This document shows, in pieces, positions 24,845-36,608 of a stretch of DNA of 64,000 bases. The stretch is taken from NCBI RefSeq assembly GCF_000275845.1, contig NW_006766917.1, positions 246,887 to 310,886 on the forward strand. Reading direction: 5' to 3'. The notes below the pieces were generated by a model. It did not search any database and was not told the DNA's origin. It saw only the letters and a list, made by a program, of their open reading frames with translations. The stretch comes from Dichomitus squalens LYAD-421 SS1. Taxonomy: Eukaryota; Basidiomycota; Agaricomycetes; Polyporales; Polyporaceae. The first letter of the stretch is position 1, and every line of letters begins with the position of its first letter. A program made the position numbers and the translations under genes.

Positions 24845-27377
24845 TCATGCAATACCGAGATCCTTCTCGATCAATCTCCGCGCGATAGGATGGAACGACT
24901 GCTTGTTCGAAGAGTAGTAGTCTAGCGCAAGCTTCCTGTCCGCTCGTGCTATCGCACGGAACGTCGGCCGGCAGAACTTCATCCTGCCACGGACAATGCC
25001 CGTTCCATCGTTGCCGGTGACCCACTTCGCAGCCTGCGGCGCATACTCCTGCGAGGAAGGTGAGGTGGGGTCGAGCAATGCGACCTCATAGAAGCGCCAG
25101 CGGAGCTCGGCATTGAGAGTCGTGGATAGGGAGTAGACCTCGCCGAGGTGAGCGATGTGCGAGGACGGCAGGGCAGGATATGACTGGAGCCTTTCGAGGA
25201 AAACGGCTGAGGAGATTCAAGTGAGCCTGTGGATGAGGCGGAGGCTGTTAGGCGATATGCATACCTTTCTGGTTGGCGTTGAAGGACGCCACGTCCGCTG
25301 CTGAGAAGGACAGCTTGGCGATGTCTGCCTCGTGACGAGACGCGTCCCACTTCTCCGCAAGAGAGTAGGCGTCGCGCGCGAGCGCGGTATCATATACCAC
25401 CTCAACTGGGAGCTTGAGGCCTTCGCCATATAGCCATTCCTGCAGGGAGGGATTAGCGGGCTACACACCCGGCGGAAGCAGTCTTGGCGAGCGTACATCC
25501 CACTTGACGCTGTCCAGCGCCTTGATCTTCTCCGGGCCGCCGTGCTTCTCCCAGTACGCGTACAGATGGCGCTTCCAGTCCTCCGTCGTGATGCTCTTTC
25601 CCTGGAAGGTCGTCGCGTAGTCCTTGATGTACGGCAGGAACGCGTCGAGGCCGCCGAGCATGCGCTCGAGGTGCAGGATGAAGTTCGCGCCCTTCTCGTA
25701 CGGGATCGTGCTGTACGCGTCGTCGGGGTCCTCGCCCGTCTCGAAGTCGATGACGAGCCGCTGGTACTTTGGGCGGTCCGAGTACTGCTTGAGCGCGTCC
25801 TCGAGGGATTTTCGGCCGATGAGGAAGGAGAAGCCGCGGTCGGCGGGCGTGTGGAGGAGTTGGAGGAGGAGGCGCTCGATGTAGGTCGTCCAGCCCTCGT
25901 TGAGCCAGAAGTGGGTCGAGTTCGCTTGGCTAGGAGCAGGGCTGGTTGAGAAGGGTGTCCGGCGGAGGGGGTGGCGGGACGTACGTTACACCGTTGCCAA
26001 ACCAGGAGTGCGTCATCTCGTGGACCACTACGTCTGTCTGTAAGTGTGTCAAATAAACGTGTCTCGTGGAAGGCATTCACCGACACGTACGAGCGTTCGG
26101 TCACCGACAATCAAAGCTATAGACTGGGATGTGAGCGGCTGTTGTGACGCGAATGGGAGAAATACTCGCTTGGCGTCAGGAAGGTAAGGCAAGCATTCTC
26201 CATACCGCCGTAGGGGAACGAAGGCGGAAGAACGAGCACGTCGAACACGCCGAACCGGTACGGAGGCAAGATCGTCTCCGCGGTAACCAGGAACCTGTCA
26301 TACATATGAGAATCTGCAAAGACAGACAGCAAATGGGCCGACGGGCTTTTTGATGTCCTCGCTGAACTCCCAGTAGGCAGCGTCCAGGGTCTCAGGTTCG
26401 GCCCAGACACCGCTCGTCCACTGCTTGCCCTCCACCTTCGGAAGGGCGCGGTAGGTGAAGTTTCCCGCTGCGATGGCGACCAGGTATGGAGGTATGGGGA
26501 TAGGCTGGACGCTGTTGGTGAGCTACGGGTCGCCAGTGCGCGGGCAAATGGGGCCGACCTGTCTGTATTCGTAGGTGACCCAGTCCTTGCCGACCTCCTT
26601 TCCGTCATGCGCGGGGCCGTCGGACGGGGGAGAGACGCGGATGGCGGACATCAGCGCCGGAAGGACCGACTTCGCCTTCGAGGTGTAGGTCTGTCGGAGC
26701 ATGAGACACGGAGCCCCGTACTGCCGCAGGATGCGAGCGGGGGACGTACGATCTTGACCGAGGAAGTGTCCTGGAGCGGGGCGAGACTGCGAGCGTAGAT
26801 GGGCTGCGCTTGGCTGAAGGCGAAGGGGAATTTCTTGCCCTGGGTCTGTCTGATGACTATGTGAGGACATGGATATAGACGAGAGGACGTGCACACAAGG
26901 CACGCACTCCTTGTCTAGCCATTGTAGCGCAGGGCACTCCTTGGTCGTGCTGTAGAATATCTGCACGTGGACTTGATCGCCAACTTTGAGGCCAGAAGGG
27001 ACAGGAATGATCAGAGGTGTGCCCATGACAGCATGGAGAGGCCCGAGCTTGTACTAAATTTGTAGTCGTTAGCCCGCTGACCTGCCGAATCCGAAGTAGG
27101 ATAACATACATCGACAGGCTTCCCCTCGACGGTGGTCTTGGTGACCTCCAGCGCTTGAGTATCAAAGCTAGCGCAGCGTTAGCACCGTATAGCAGCTTCA
27201 CACGCAGGGAGAGACGTACACCACTTGATGTACATCGTCTTTCTTCACGCGTAGGTGATGGGTCGCAGATCCCGAGATGGTCTGTTGCTGGAAGTTGACG
27301 GTCCAGTCGAAATCGACGTTCTCTGTGGCGATGTCTTGCCAGTTGGCTTGAGTAGAAGGGTCGTACGGGAGAGACAT
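24845..27377 (-). CDS. LAP2: Leukotriene-A4-hydrolase-like M1 aminopeptidase
   Basis: This M1 zinc metallopeptidase is related to animal LTA4H and yeast Lap2; fungal members are aminopeptidases with weak epoxide hydrolase activity. Start at 27377: MSLPYDPSTQANWQDIATEN, the family's N-terminal beta domain (DFDWTVNFQQQTISGSATHH); an in-frame stop lies just upstream. The substrate-binding loop PYGGMENACLTFLTP, zinc site HEMTHSW and the distal LNEGWTTYIE glutamate are present in order. The C-terminal helical domain ends GRMKFCRPTFRAIARADRKL and SFHPIARRLIEKDLG, the LTA4H C-domain pattern that separates it from other M1 enzymes. About nine introns. Divergent from RPA12 by 206 bp. Confidence 0.92.
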
Positions 27378-27583
27378 GATATCCGATTCTCAGGGAAGAC
27401 GTCGTTGGGCGTTGAGAGGAGTATAAAGTCTTTCTCCAGACGATCAGCCTCGGTCGCGTGAGATCCGATCTCAATGAGCTTATCAGGTAACACAAGCGCT
27501 CATGTCCAAATCACTGAACCGGCGCTTAAAGCAAGAAAGTTGCGCTTGACTTGGGAGCGCTTCAGCCGTTGGAGAGGGACATC

Positions 27584-28270
27584 ATGAGTCGCAAGGCGGA
27601 CAAGATAGGTACGCCTCTTCTTCGCAGAAAACTCCAGGCCGGGCTTAGTCGAACACGTTCCTCTGTATCAGGCTCGCTTCTCTTCTGCCCTGATTGTGGC
27701 ACGCTCCTGAACCTCCCTCAGGATGGCGAGTTCGAGGTCACCTGCGAGCAGTGTGGGCACGTTGAACCAGCGAGCTGTTCGTCCGGGTCCTAGCTCCGAC
27801 TCTCTTGACGTGATATTGACAAACGCACATCGACGGCTAGCGTACGAGAACATCGAGATCGTGACTAGGTCTCATCCCGAGGCCTTCCCGTCCGCCCTGA
27901 GGCAAAAGCGCAAGACGCAGACGAAGGTGCATGCTGCAAACGAGGATTTACTCAAGGTCGGTTCAGACACCCGTGGGGTGCGTCTTTGCACAGGCTCTGA
28001 TATCGCGAAACGTTGCAGGTCACGGAGAAGTGCCCGGAGTGTGGGCACATGGAGGCATATTCCAAGGAAGCTCAGGTAGGGTCTCTATCTACTCTTTGAC
28101 GGCAAAACGGGCTGAAAAGACGCAATGTGCTAGCTCCGGAGTGCGGATGAGGGCTCGACCATCTTCTATACTGTATGTATCTGCACAATGTGCCGTTGGC
28201 CTAGCTCACCTAGTGATCGCGCTCCTCCCAGTGCGTGCGGTGCAAATTTGGATGGCGAGTCAACAACTAG
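27584..28270 (+). CDS. RPA12: RNA polymerase I subunit RPA12
   Basis: RPA12 carries two zinc ribbons; its TFIIS-like C-terminal ribbon promotes RNA cleavage and termination by Pol I. After a tiny first exon (MSRKADKIG) the N ribbon GSLLFCPDCGTLLNLPQDGE and CEQCGHVEPAS appear. The C ribbon is built from three exons: EKCPECGHMEAYSKEAQ, RSADEGSTIFYT and CVRCKFGWRVNN, ending at TAG 28268-28270. The acidic RSADE motif is the catalytic hairpin of TFIIS-type ribbons. About 120 residues, normal for the family. Its 3' end lies 75 bp from that of OST5. Confidence 0.92.
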
Positions 28271-28344
28271 CGGCGCCATCATCCGTTCGGCATTTTCCAG
28301 ATGTGGACGAGAGCGACTGGGGAGGAGCAGGGCGAGTGGGATTG

Positions 28345-28713
28345 CTACACGTATACACCGACGGAGCAGAAGAGGGCTACGACGCCGAAGCCGCCCAAAA
28401 GGCTTGCTGTGGACGCCACGGCGAGCTCGCGAGCGGGAATCTTCTCTTTCGGTAGACTGTGGGGAAGAGAGAGGTCGGGTCATTACGGGGGTAGGGCATG
28501 ATAGTGTGGGGGGCAGATACATACGTCGAGAAGTAGAACGCGAGGGCGAAGGTTGCGGCGAGGAGGAGGAAAGCCAGGTAGGGCAGGAGGAAGGTGGGGA
28601 TGGTGGGCGAGAAGGCGGGGGTAGACTTGTGCAGGGACTGTGGAGGAATACGGTCAGCTATGAGAACGGAAGGGGGAGCGGGGGCGTGCCTGTATGGATT
28701 GGTAGTCGGCCAT
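28345..28713 (-). CDS. OST5: Oligosaccharyltransferase subunit OST5 (TMEM258)
   Basis: OST5 is a two-membrane-span subunit of the ER complex that transfers the N-glycan. Three exons: 28713-28690, 28637-28525 and 28456-28345, giving 82 residues. Exon 1 encodes MADYQSIQ; exon 2 HKSTPAFSPTIPTFLLPYLA and the first span; exon 3 KIPARELAVASTASLLGGFG and a second span ending SVGVYV. The terminal GVYV/GIYV is shared by yeast Ost5 and human TMEM258. The first intron (28638-28689) starts with GC instead of GT (CAG|GCACGC), the only way to keep frame; reading through gives an early stop. Short enough to be missed by simple ORF calling. Confidence 0.88.
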
Positions 28714-28990
28714 GCTGAATGGGAGGAGCGGTGGCGGACTGTCGAGAGCTGAGGGAGGCGAGGTGGGCTGTCTGACGTACGCGTGGCACCCTCCAAACAC
28801 GCGTCATCAAAGCCCATATCAACCCGGCTCGCCCCTTCCTCCCTTGCCTCCCATCCACGACGACCCTCCTCCTCTTCCTTCCACTGCCACCACACACAGC
28901 TCTACGACAGCTTACACGTCCAAGGTGCGTTTCCCGACTGTCAACTCTGCGCTCTCCGTCGCACGGCGCTCAACATCGTCGCCACCTCAG

Positions 28991-29761
28991 ATGTCCGCGA
29001 CCCAAAAAGTTCAGCAGCACCCCGCCTTCATCCAGGCCCAGGACAAGGCGAACTACTACGTCAACCAGCTCGACAAGGAGGTATGTCCCCCTCTCGTTTC
29101 CTACCTCGGCCCCCTGTCATGGCGCGAGCAAAGCAAGCGAAGGGAATTCGTGCTAATCACACGACTCCTCCCAGCTCTCCAAGTACCCCGCCCTGAACGC
29201 GTTTGAGCAGCGCACCCAGGTACCCAAGAGCTACGCTTTCCTCGGCGCCGTCGTTCTCCTCGCCGTACTTCACTCCGTCAACGCCTTTGCGTCCCCCGTC
29301 TCCAATCTCGTCGGATGGGCCCTTCCCGCCTACCTCTCGGTCAAGGCGCTTGAGAGCCCTGGCCACGCCGATGACGTACAGTGGCTCACGTACTGGATCG
29401 TCTTTGGTTTCTTCAACTTCCTCGAGTCCTTCGCCCTCCGTGCCGTCCTCTACTACTTCCCCTGGTACTTCGCCTTCAAGAGCGTCTTCATTCTCTGGCT
29501 CCAGCTCCCTCAGTTCCGCGTGAGTATCATATGCTTCTCTGAGCGCTAGCCTACCTTGCGTCATGGTCGAGCTTGCTGACCTTTACCCGCGTGGCATGTG
29601 CTTCTTGTTTTCATCTACAGGGCGCACAAACTCTCTATGGCGGTGTCGTCCGCCCCGTCTTCGCCAACATTAGCAGCAACGGATCCCGCCTCGCACCCAC
29701 CCAATCCGAGCCCACCGTGACTGCTGACGGCCTCCGTGAGCGCGTCGATGGTGCCCAGTGA
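28991..29761 (+). CDS. YOP1: YOP1, DP1/Yop1 ER-shaping protein
   Basis: YOP1 (REEP5/6, TB2/DP1/HVA22 family) bends ER membranes into tubules with reticulons. ATG 28991 opens SATQKVQQHPAFIQAQDKAN; three exons, with introns near 29080-29174 and 29520-29620. The hairpin region shows YAFLGAVVLLAVLHSVNAFA, VGWALPAYLSVKALESPGHA and the family signature DDVQWLTYWIVFGFFNFLES, then WYFAFKSVFILWLQLPQFRG. The C terminus, GAQTLYGGVVRPVFANIS, matches the conserved amphipathic helix. About 190 residues, normal length. A frame opening further upstream is not supported by homology. Confidence 0.93.
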
Positions 29762-30558
29762 GCGTTTGCGCACGTGGATATCTGTACTGCTCGCATTCGG
29801 GTATACGGAGTCGTTTTCGTGTACATGCCCTCCTTTCATCTCTTTATTCGTCTGGTACCGATGTTCGTCGTATGACGTGTAGAGACAGTTGTACGATGGG
29901 TTTGGTTGCTGGCGGCAAGAACTCTCATTCGCCCTGTCCTCGAATTTGTTCGCGCTTGGCTGTTGACTATGGCTACCTTGACTACGTTATGACCTGACGT
30001 TTCCACCTACTCGCCGGTGTAATCTCGTCCACGAATGAATGGTGTCAAACTAAACCTTGTGTTGAGCCATGCTTTGGGCAGTCTGCTGCATGAAGGACTG
30101 AGATGCCCCATTTCTTGAGTCGTTTGCACGCTTGCCGTGGAATGGATGTCATTGAATAGCGTGGGTCTCGCCAAACACTTGAATGATTGGGGCGAGATTG
30201 GTACGTACATGTCGTAGGGCGAGTATGTAACTGCCTTGGCAGGTATGACAGCTCAAGCCTTGTTGTCCCTCGCAAAGAGGGGGAGATGGCAACATTCGGC
30301 TCGACGCTGTGAGCCTACTAGTGTTGCCGCAAGCTACCAGCTAGCTTGTGGCTTGCTTGTAGCAGCTTGTTCCCACGGCCGGCTTACTGCAACTTGCGTT
30401 CTGCCGACCAACTTGCAAGTTGAGGATCAGATGCCCCTCACGACTCCTATTGGCTGAAGGACCCGCTGTCCGATTCCGGTCCATTGTCAAGGTCATGTAA
30501 GGACATTGATCCTATTGAACGCCTTGGTGCACACTGACCTTTACGGTGCTGCATCCCT
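29762..30558. other. intergenic region downstream of YOP1
   Basis: About 800 bp without a supported gene. It includes a stretch of short inverted and direct copies of AGCTTGT/ACAAGCT-type words at about 30330-30420. A plus-strand peptide LVHTDLYGA near 30,525 is faintly copia-integrase-like but is surrounded by stops. Confidence 0.35.
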
Positions 30559-31370
30559 CTACCTGACTATGGTTTTGTCTGCTGATGCTTTCACTTGAAA
30601 CCTACGTTTCACTGAATGCTGATCATCGTACTTCCTGGCCCACTCCGCTCGATCCTTGACGCCGATAGCTGCATACAGGAAAACCATGGTGCGCTGCAGG
30701 CGGACCATCGCGTCTCTTAGCTCGTCATCAGCACATCTCTGTAACCAGAACACTCTCTCGTTGGCTTCTCGATGTGTTGGTAGCATTTTGCACTTGATGT
30801 CTCCGTTTGCGAAACCCGAGTGCATGAACAAGTTGGAGTATGTTCTAAGCTCAACATGTCTGTCACCATTTGCTCTTGATACGAGTCCTTCATGGGTACA
30901 AGATATCTAACCCCTTTACAACCTATGTCCCCATTCTCAAGCCCTGGGGATATTAGTGGAACATCTACAAGCACAGCTTATCCTTGCAATTAATGTCATC
31001 GAGATAGAAGTGCGCCTGCAAGTGACGGTCTCTCGTCTCCTGTGTGCCTGTTGATTTACTTTCGGCCCTGCCATGTGAGGAGGTCCTTCTCACTGGGCGA
31101 TGGACATGGATGTCTCTGAATATCCTGGTGGAGCTTGAACTACCAAACTACTTCTAGTAACAACAGCGGTTGTCATTTCCGTGTACCTTAGTAGCCCAGG
31201 AGGACTAGCACTTGGCAGACTCATGCCACACGATGTGAGCTTGCGCAAGCTTCTGTTTGATCGGAAAGGAGGCATAATCAGAGGGGCTCTTATAGTCGAA
31301 TGAAGCTGTGATACATCAATCTGTACTTCAATGCTGAGAACCAAACCGCTAGGTCGCAACGATAGGCTGG
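30559..31370 (-). CDS. possible uncharacterised multi-exon gene or gene remnant
   Basis: I do not recognise this. The minus-strand frame ending at 30559 has protein-like composition over about 110 residues (VELRTYSNLFMHSGFANGDI, ERVFWLQRCADDELRDAMV, VKDRAEWARKYDDQHSVKRR) and stays open upstream to a possible acceptor near 30,910. Another open frame lies at 31090-31359 (PPFRSNRSLRKLTSCGMS) and ends at a plausible donor (CCCA|GTGAGA). Short intron-like gaps between could join them, but the joins are not unique. No family match comes to mind and there is no start I trust. It may be a lineage-specific gene or a decayed one. Confidence 0.3.
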
Positions 31371-31852
31371 ATTTGAGGTGTACTACTCACTTCCCGCATT
31401 CATCCCGCCTGAGCAGGTTGTACGCTCTGAACGCCCGGCCAGATACGGTGCCCAGTAAGCCAGCTTGGCGTCTCACTCATCAAAACTTGTGATACGGTCG
31501 CTTACATACCAGCAGGCGAGCTTGCATTGCATTGCACTAGCTTGGGGCAACACTAACTGTGAGCAAGTCGAGATGATTGAAACGGACGATATGTGAAGCG
31601 GAGATACGAAGTGTCACACGATCGAATTCGCGTCTACGTTGGCGGGTGCAGGAGAGAAGCCATATGAAATGCAGACGGCTGGAAAAGGACTAGGGGAGGA
31701 GATAGGGCTATCAGACGCGATTGGCCGAGTGTGCGTTGGGGGCGATAGGCGAGGAGTGAGCAACGTATTAGATACTGTGTTGGTACTTGGAGCGAGGTGG
31801 GTATGCCTGATCTCGATGCGGTTCTGATTTGAGCGGGCGCTGTGCTCGAGTC

Positions 31853-31906
31853 TCCTGACTGATCCCAGAGTCCTGACTGATCCCAGAGTCCTGACTGATC
31901 CCAGAG
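31853..31906. repeat. 18-bp tandem repeat, three copies
   Basis: The unit TCCTGACTGATCCCAGAG occurs three times head-to-tail (31853-31870, 31871-31888, 31889-31906) without mismatch, about 300 bp before the transporter gene. It is non-coding as far as can be told. Confidence 0.9.
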
Positions 31907-32202
31907 TCGTCTCCGCCAGGTAGCCTCTGGCCTCAGCCCGACAGTCAGGCCGCTCGCTCATGGCGCTGATCGCAATCTTATTTCAATACAATGTCCCCAA
32001 CCATCCCCGTCCCCCGCCCTCCTCCCGCCCGCGTCTCTCGTCTTCTCCCCTTCCGCCCCTCATCCTTCTTCATCCTGGCGACTCCCGAGTCCCGAACCGC
32101 CTTCCTTCCTTCCTTTGCTTACGACCCACTTTCTCCACTCGTGCCCCTCGCCCCGCGCACCTTGCTCAGCGCGCATAGCACGCATCACGCATACCCCCAA
32201 CC

Positions 32203-34772
32203 ATGTCTGACCGCGACCATGGCTTCCACCGTCGGTACGAGACCGATCCTCCGCGGTACGACCACTACAATCAGCAATCCCCTCCCGACATCCAGTACAA
32301 GCAACGCGAGGCATACCTCATGACCATCTCTCCCCGCTCACAAGGCACCGGCAGCACCACCATCGACGACGACGACTCTCCAAGCGTCCGGCACTCACTC
32401 GAGGTCCACCCGCAGTACCGCGGCTTCAAGGCGCTCTACTACCATCCCGTCATCCAGGTCTTCTTCCTCGGCGTCGTGTGCTTCATGGGCCCCGGCCTCT
32501 TCAACGCCCTCAACGGCCTCGGAGGAGGGGGGATGCTCGACTCCACCACGAGCGCGAACGCGAACTCGGCGCTGTACGCCACCTTCGCCGTTGCCGCCTT
32601 CTTTGCCGGGTGAGTGGCTTGTTTCGCGTCGACGCCCCCGCGCTCGCTGCGGCGCGGTTCATCAATGCGGCGCATGCGCGGGCGCGGCGCGGGGGCCTGG
32701 CAGGCAAGGCCAGAACGCTGACCAAGAGGGGCACAGGTCGATCAACAACGTCCTCGGTTCCCGCCTCACTCTCCAGATCGGCACAACCGGTTACGCCCTC
32801 TACATTGGCTCCTATCTGTGAGCCTCCCTCTCCTCCCCTATGACCACTCCGCGCGGCGAGCTCACTCCGCCATAGTGCGTACAACCTCCACCGCAAAATC
32901 GGCGCCTTCGTTATAGCCGCGGGTGCATATCTCGGTATCAGCGCCGGTCTCCTCTGGACTGCACAGGGTTCTCTCATGCTCGCGTACCCTACCGAGGACC
33001 AGAAGGGCAAATTCATCGGTATCTTCTGGTCCATCTTCAACCTCGGAGGTGTTGTCGGCGCCGCCGTATCTTTTGGAAACAACTTTGATAACACCGTGCG
33101 TCTCTTTCATCTCCGCCGCCCTCCGCCGTCCTGACAGCCCATTGGGATTTCAGACCGACTCCGGTCAGTTCACACTCCTGCCGTGATAAACTCACCCTTG
33201 CTTACTCTTTCTGCACCGCCGGTCGGTAAACGCCTCAGTATCTAATGGCACATACGTAAGTTCTCCGCCTCCCCTCTCCCATCTACAGCGTCCGTATGCT
33301 TACGCGTTACGTGCCTTCAGATCGGTTTCATCGTCCTCACCGGCATCGGCGTTCTGATCCCCCTTCTCATGGCCAACCCGGCCAAGATGATACGCTCTGA
33401 CGGCACTAGAGTCGTCACCCCGCGCCATCCATCATGGAAGTCTGAGCTCTTCGGGCTCTACCTCACCCTGCGGACAGATCCGTGGATCGTGCTCCTTTTC
33501 CCCATGTTCTTTGCCAGCAATTGGTTCTACACCTGGCGTAAGCTCAGGCGTGTTTTCCCACCGCGTCACGCCGCTAATCAAACGTGCAGAATTCAACGAC
33601 TACAACGGCGCGATCTTCACTATCCGAGCACGAGCGCTAAACAACCTCATCTACTGGCTCTCCCAAATCGTCGGTTCGGTCAGCATCGGATTTCTTCTTG
33701 ACCAGCGCGGTCTGTCTCGACGCCTGCGTGCGTTCGCCGGGTGGTCGATCCTCATCGTCATGGTCTTCATCGTGCACACATGGGCGTACTTTTACCAAAA
33801 GTGCGTCGCACTCTTACTTGTTTTGGCTCCGACGGACAGATTTCGCTGACGTGGGAGTTCTGCAGAGGTTATACCCGGGACCATATTCCGCACAAGATCG
33901 ATATCCACGAGGGCGAGTATGTGAGCCGCTTGTGGCTCTACATATTCTGCGGCCTCCTCGACTCCATGTGGCAGACGACGGCGTACTGGTTCATGGGAGC
34001 GATGTCAAATGACCCCGCGAAGCTTGCAAACTTCTCCGGCTTCTGTGCGTGCCTTGGCCTTCTGACACTGTCCGTCTACTGACTGGTCCGCGTTGCTGCG
34101 CACGTGAATCCCGCGGACTCCTCTGTTCATTATCGCGCATCTGATGACCGCGCCTTGTTTGACGGCGGTGGTGCTGTCTTCTCTGCAGACAAGTCGCTGC
34201 AGTCGGCAGGCGCCGCGGGCATATGGCGAGGGGACGCGGTCAAGCTTCCGTGAGTCTAGACGTGCCTTTAGTCCTAGCCTTGCATATGGTTTGCTGACGG
34301 GGTGCGGTGCGGCTGCACGCCGCACATGGTCGTCTGCAGATACATGAACATCTTCATCTCGACGTGGGTCCTCCTCGTCGCCGGCCTCATCTTTGCTCTG
34401 CCTATGATCCACATGCGGGTCAAAGATACGACGGAAGAAGCGGACGAGACACTGTGCGTGTTCTTTATCTGTCTATCTGCCCCTTATCTACCGCCCGCGA
34501 CTTGCGTCGCGGTCGCTGTGGTATCGTTCTGCATTCTTCGTTGTGCTACGTTGGGACTTCGCGATGTTTGGTTATCTTCTGTCGCTATCTGCGCTTGCCC
34601 CGATGCGTCAGGCGCCGACTTATCTTCGCCTAGTCGTCCTTCTCGTAACCCATCTTTCTGCTTTCACCGCATCGTGCTGACTGGCTTTGTCCATCTTTGT
34701 TCCAGTGCATATATCAATTACGAGAGAGACGAGGAGAAACGACATGGCGACAATAGCCCCCGGATACAATAA
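32203..34772 (+). CDS. UNC93-like MFS transporter
   Basis: This is a member of the UNC-93/DUF895 branch of the major facilitator superfamily, common in fungi with unknown cargo. ATG 32203 starts a polar cytosolic N terminus of about 75 residues, then spans such as PVIQVFFLGVVCFMGPGLFN (the conserved opening motif with GPGLFNALNGLGGGG), GTTGYALYIGSYLAYNLHR, GAFVIAAGAYLGISAGLLW, the family block GSLMLAYPTEDQKGKFIGIF and NLGGVVGA, then DPWIVLLFPMFFASNWFYTW and the second-half helices. Around eleven to twelve spans. At least nine introns; the last exon (AYINYERDEEKRHGDN) follows a long intron of about 250 bp and ends at TAA 34770-34772. Plasma-membrane or vacuolar location cannot be distinguished. 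Confidence 0.85.
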
Positions 34773-36608
34773 AATGTCGGAGACGGCAAGACATGCCCCC
34801 CTTTGAATCCTCGAGCGGCCTAGTCTTCCCTTCTCCCTCGTCGTCTCTGTCGTTTATATCTGTGCTCTGCTGCGGTTCCGTCGAGCGGCGCCCCCTTTGG
34901 AATGGAGTCATGTATTGTTGCTGTGTCGTGTCGTATTTGCTGTCATCATTTGTTGTAGTATATTTCCAAGCCGCATCAGCATCCCCGTACATATACCGTT
35001 TATTCGCCGACTACTCCGGTCAATGTTGCAGTTATCCGTCGCCGTCGTCTGTCCTTTCCTTCACATATACCACACGGCGTACATGTATTACCACCGAGTT
35101 TATAGCTTTCGCTGCCCCCTCACCCCACCTTCCACCCCCTCCTCGGTCGTGCCATCCACGGTCGATCTACCACCTTCCCGACGTTAGCCCCGCAGTATTT
35201 TGTCGACGTCGCATTTACCCACGGAGCACTTGCGGCCGTGCGTCCCGTTCACATTACGTGGCGGTATAGCCCTACTCCGCCGCATCATCACGACCCCGAT
35301 TCACGACCCCACTTGGCTCTCTGCCGCCCCCCATTGGCCACACCTGTCGGTATCCCGGTATCCTCGAGGCTCGCGCGAGGACGAGCTAGCGCGATCGCCC
35401 GCTTGTCCGCTTGTCCCTGGGCGATCGACGGGTCGGCTCCTGGCTCTCGGGCCCTCGGCTCCCCTCACGCGACGTCGTCGCTGCCGCTGTTGCTGTTTGG
35501 ACCCGGATCAGGGGCGTGGGCGGGTCTTGTCGTCGTCGAGACGCAGCGGGACGGTCGGGGCTGGCACTGCACTCGGGAGGAGATTTGAATTGTTACGATG
35601 GCTACCGTGTAGTCACGGTCGATCCAGGCACGTACTACTACCGCTAGTCCTAGCATACGTACTGTTACGTACATCATCATCATCATCACAACAGACCTCT
35701 AGCGGTGGCTTTGGAGTCGTGTCCGTGCCGAAATCTGATGGGATGGTTGGAGGGTAATCCGATATAGAGTAGTAGTTGGCTAGTCTGTATGTTGTAGCTA
35801 TCTGTCGGGCATAATGATACTTACAGTCGCTCGTTATGTGCTGCGCTCGGTCTGGTACGGTGCGCCCTTTGTTCCCAACACGGGACGTTCTCTTTGGAAA
35901 CCGAACTCAACAAGCATGCTTCGGTCCCAGGGAGCCGGGCTGGCCGCTCACAGCAGTTCGTGACTCGCCGCTCGCCGCATAAGGAGCCCTCGTCTCCCCC
36001 CGGCAGCAAACACAGGCGGGCTCCACTGCCATCCCAAGTATGCGCACCTGCCAACTCTGATTGTCTTCTTGGGGTGCCCCGACTCGAGGTGCTGCCTATT
36101 GAGGCGTTATCGCCGCGAGAGCCGTGAGAGGAACAGGTGTCCCGGTGAGTACACTGGGGAGATCGCTTCTCCTCTACCGCCGTTCCTTGTCTACATGATG
36201 GTCATCATGTCAAGAAGACGATTATGTAGTTGCAGATACTCCGGGTACGCCGAATAGGGCTGGAGGGGCCCACAGCGGCGGCCTTTCCCCGTTCCTCGAC
36301 TCCGCGATGGAGAACAGACACCGGATCTGGGGTTTTGCTGGACTGAACCTATCAGTCGTGGGAACAACACGGTTCCGTCCAAGCCACCGATGCTCAGATT
36401 CGGCGACTGCTGCAGCGAAACGTCGAATCACTTATGGCTGCTGAGACCATGACTGGGTCTCTCTGATGCTGGTGAGCGTCTCGCTATAGCACAAGCGTAG
36501 TAAATGTCGTGAAGTATTGACATTGGGAGATATGATTACACATATGTAGAGATACAACGACGAAGAGAGTCCACGAAATCATCCGAAACACCGCAAGCCC
36601 TCAAACAA
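34773..36608. other. large intergenic gap between two converging genes
   Basis: 1.8 kb with no gene I can support. The left part is pyrimidine-rich; a short CAT microsatellite lies near 35,671-35,686; an 18 bp near-perfect palindrome, ACATGATGGTCATCATGT, is at 36193-36210. Open frames at 35,200-35,757 have a low-complexity composition unlike the flanking proteins. It may hold long 3' UTRs or non-coding RNA; nothing in it proves this. Confidence 0.4.

Noticed and set aside
27378..27493. Alternative N terminus for the LTA4H-like enzyme (frame beginning MLPDKLIEIG)
   Set aside because: It is in a different frame from the conserved MSLPYDPSTQANW start and is preceded by an in-frame stop in the real frame.
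30505..30560. LVHTDLYGA peptide resembling a copia integrase motif
   Set aside because: Stops on both sides and no other integrase motif nearby; a chance match is more likely.
35200..35757. Overlapping open frames on the plus strand
   Set aside because: Low-complexity Arg/Ser/Pro content, no motif, no splice structure; GC-driven open frames.
36193..36210. Palindrome ACATGATGGTCATCATGT
   Set aside because: Too short and isolated to assign a function.
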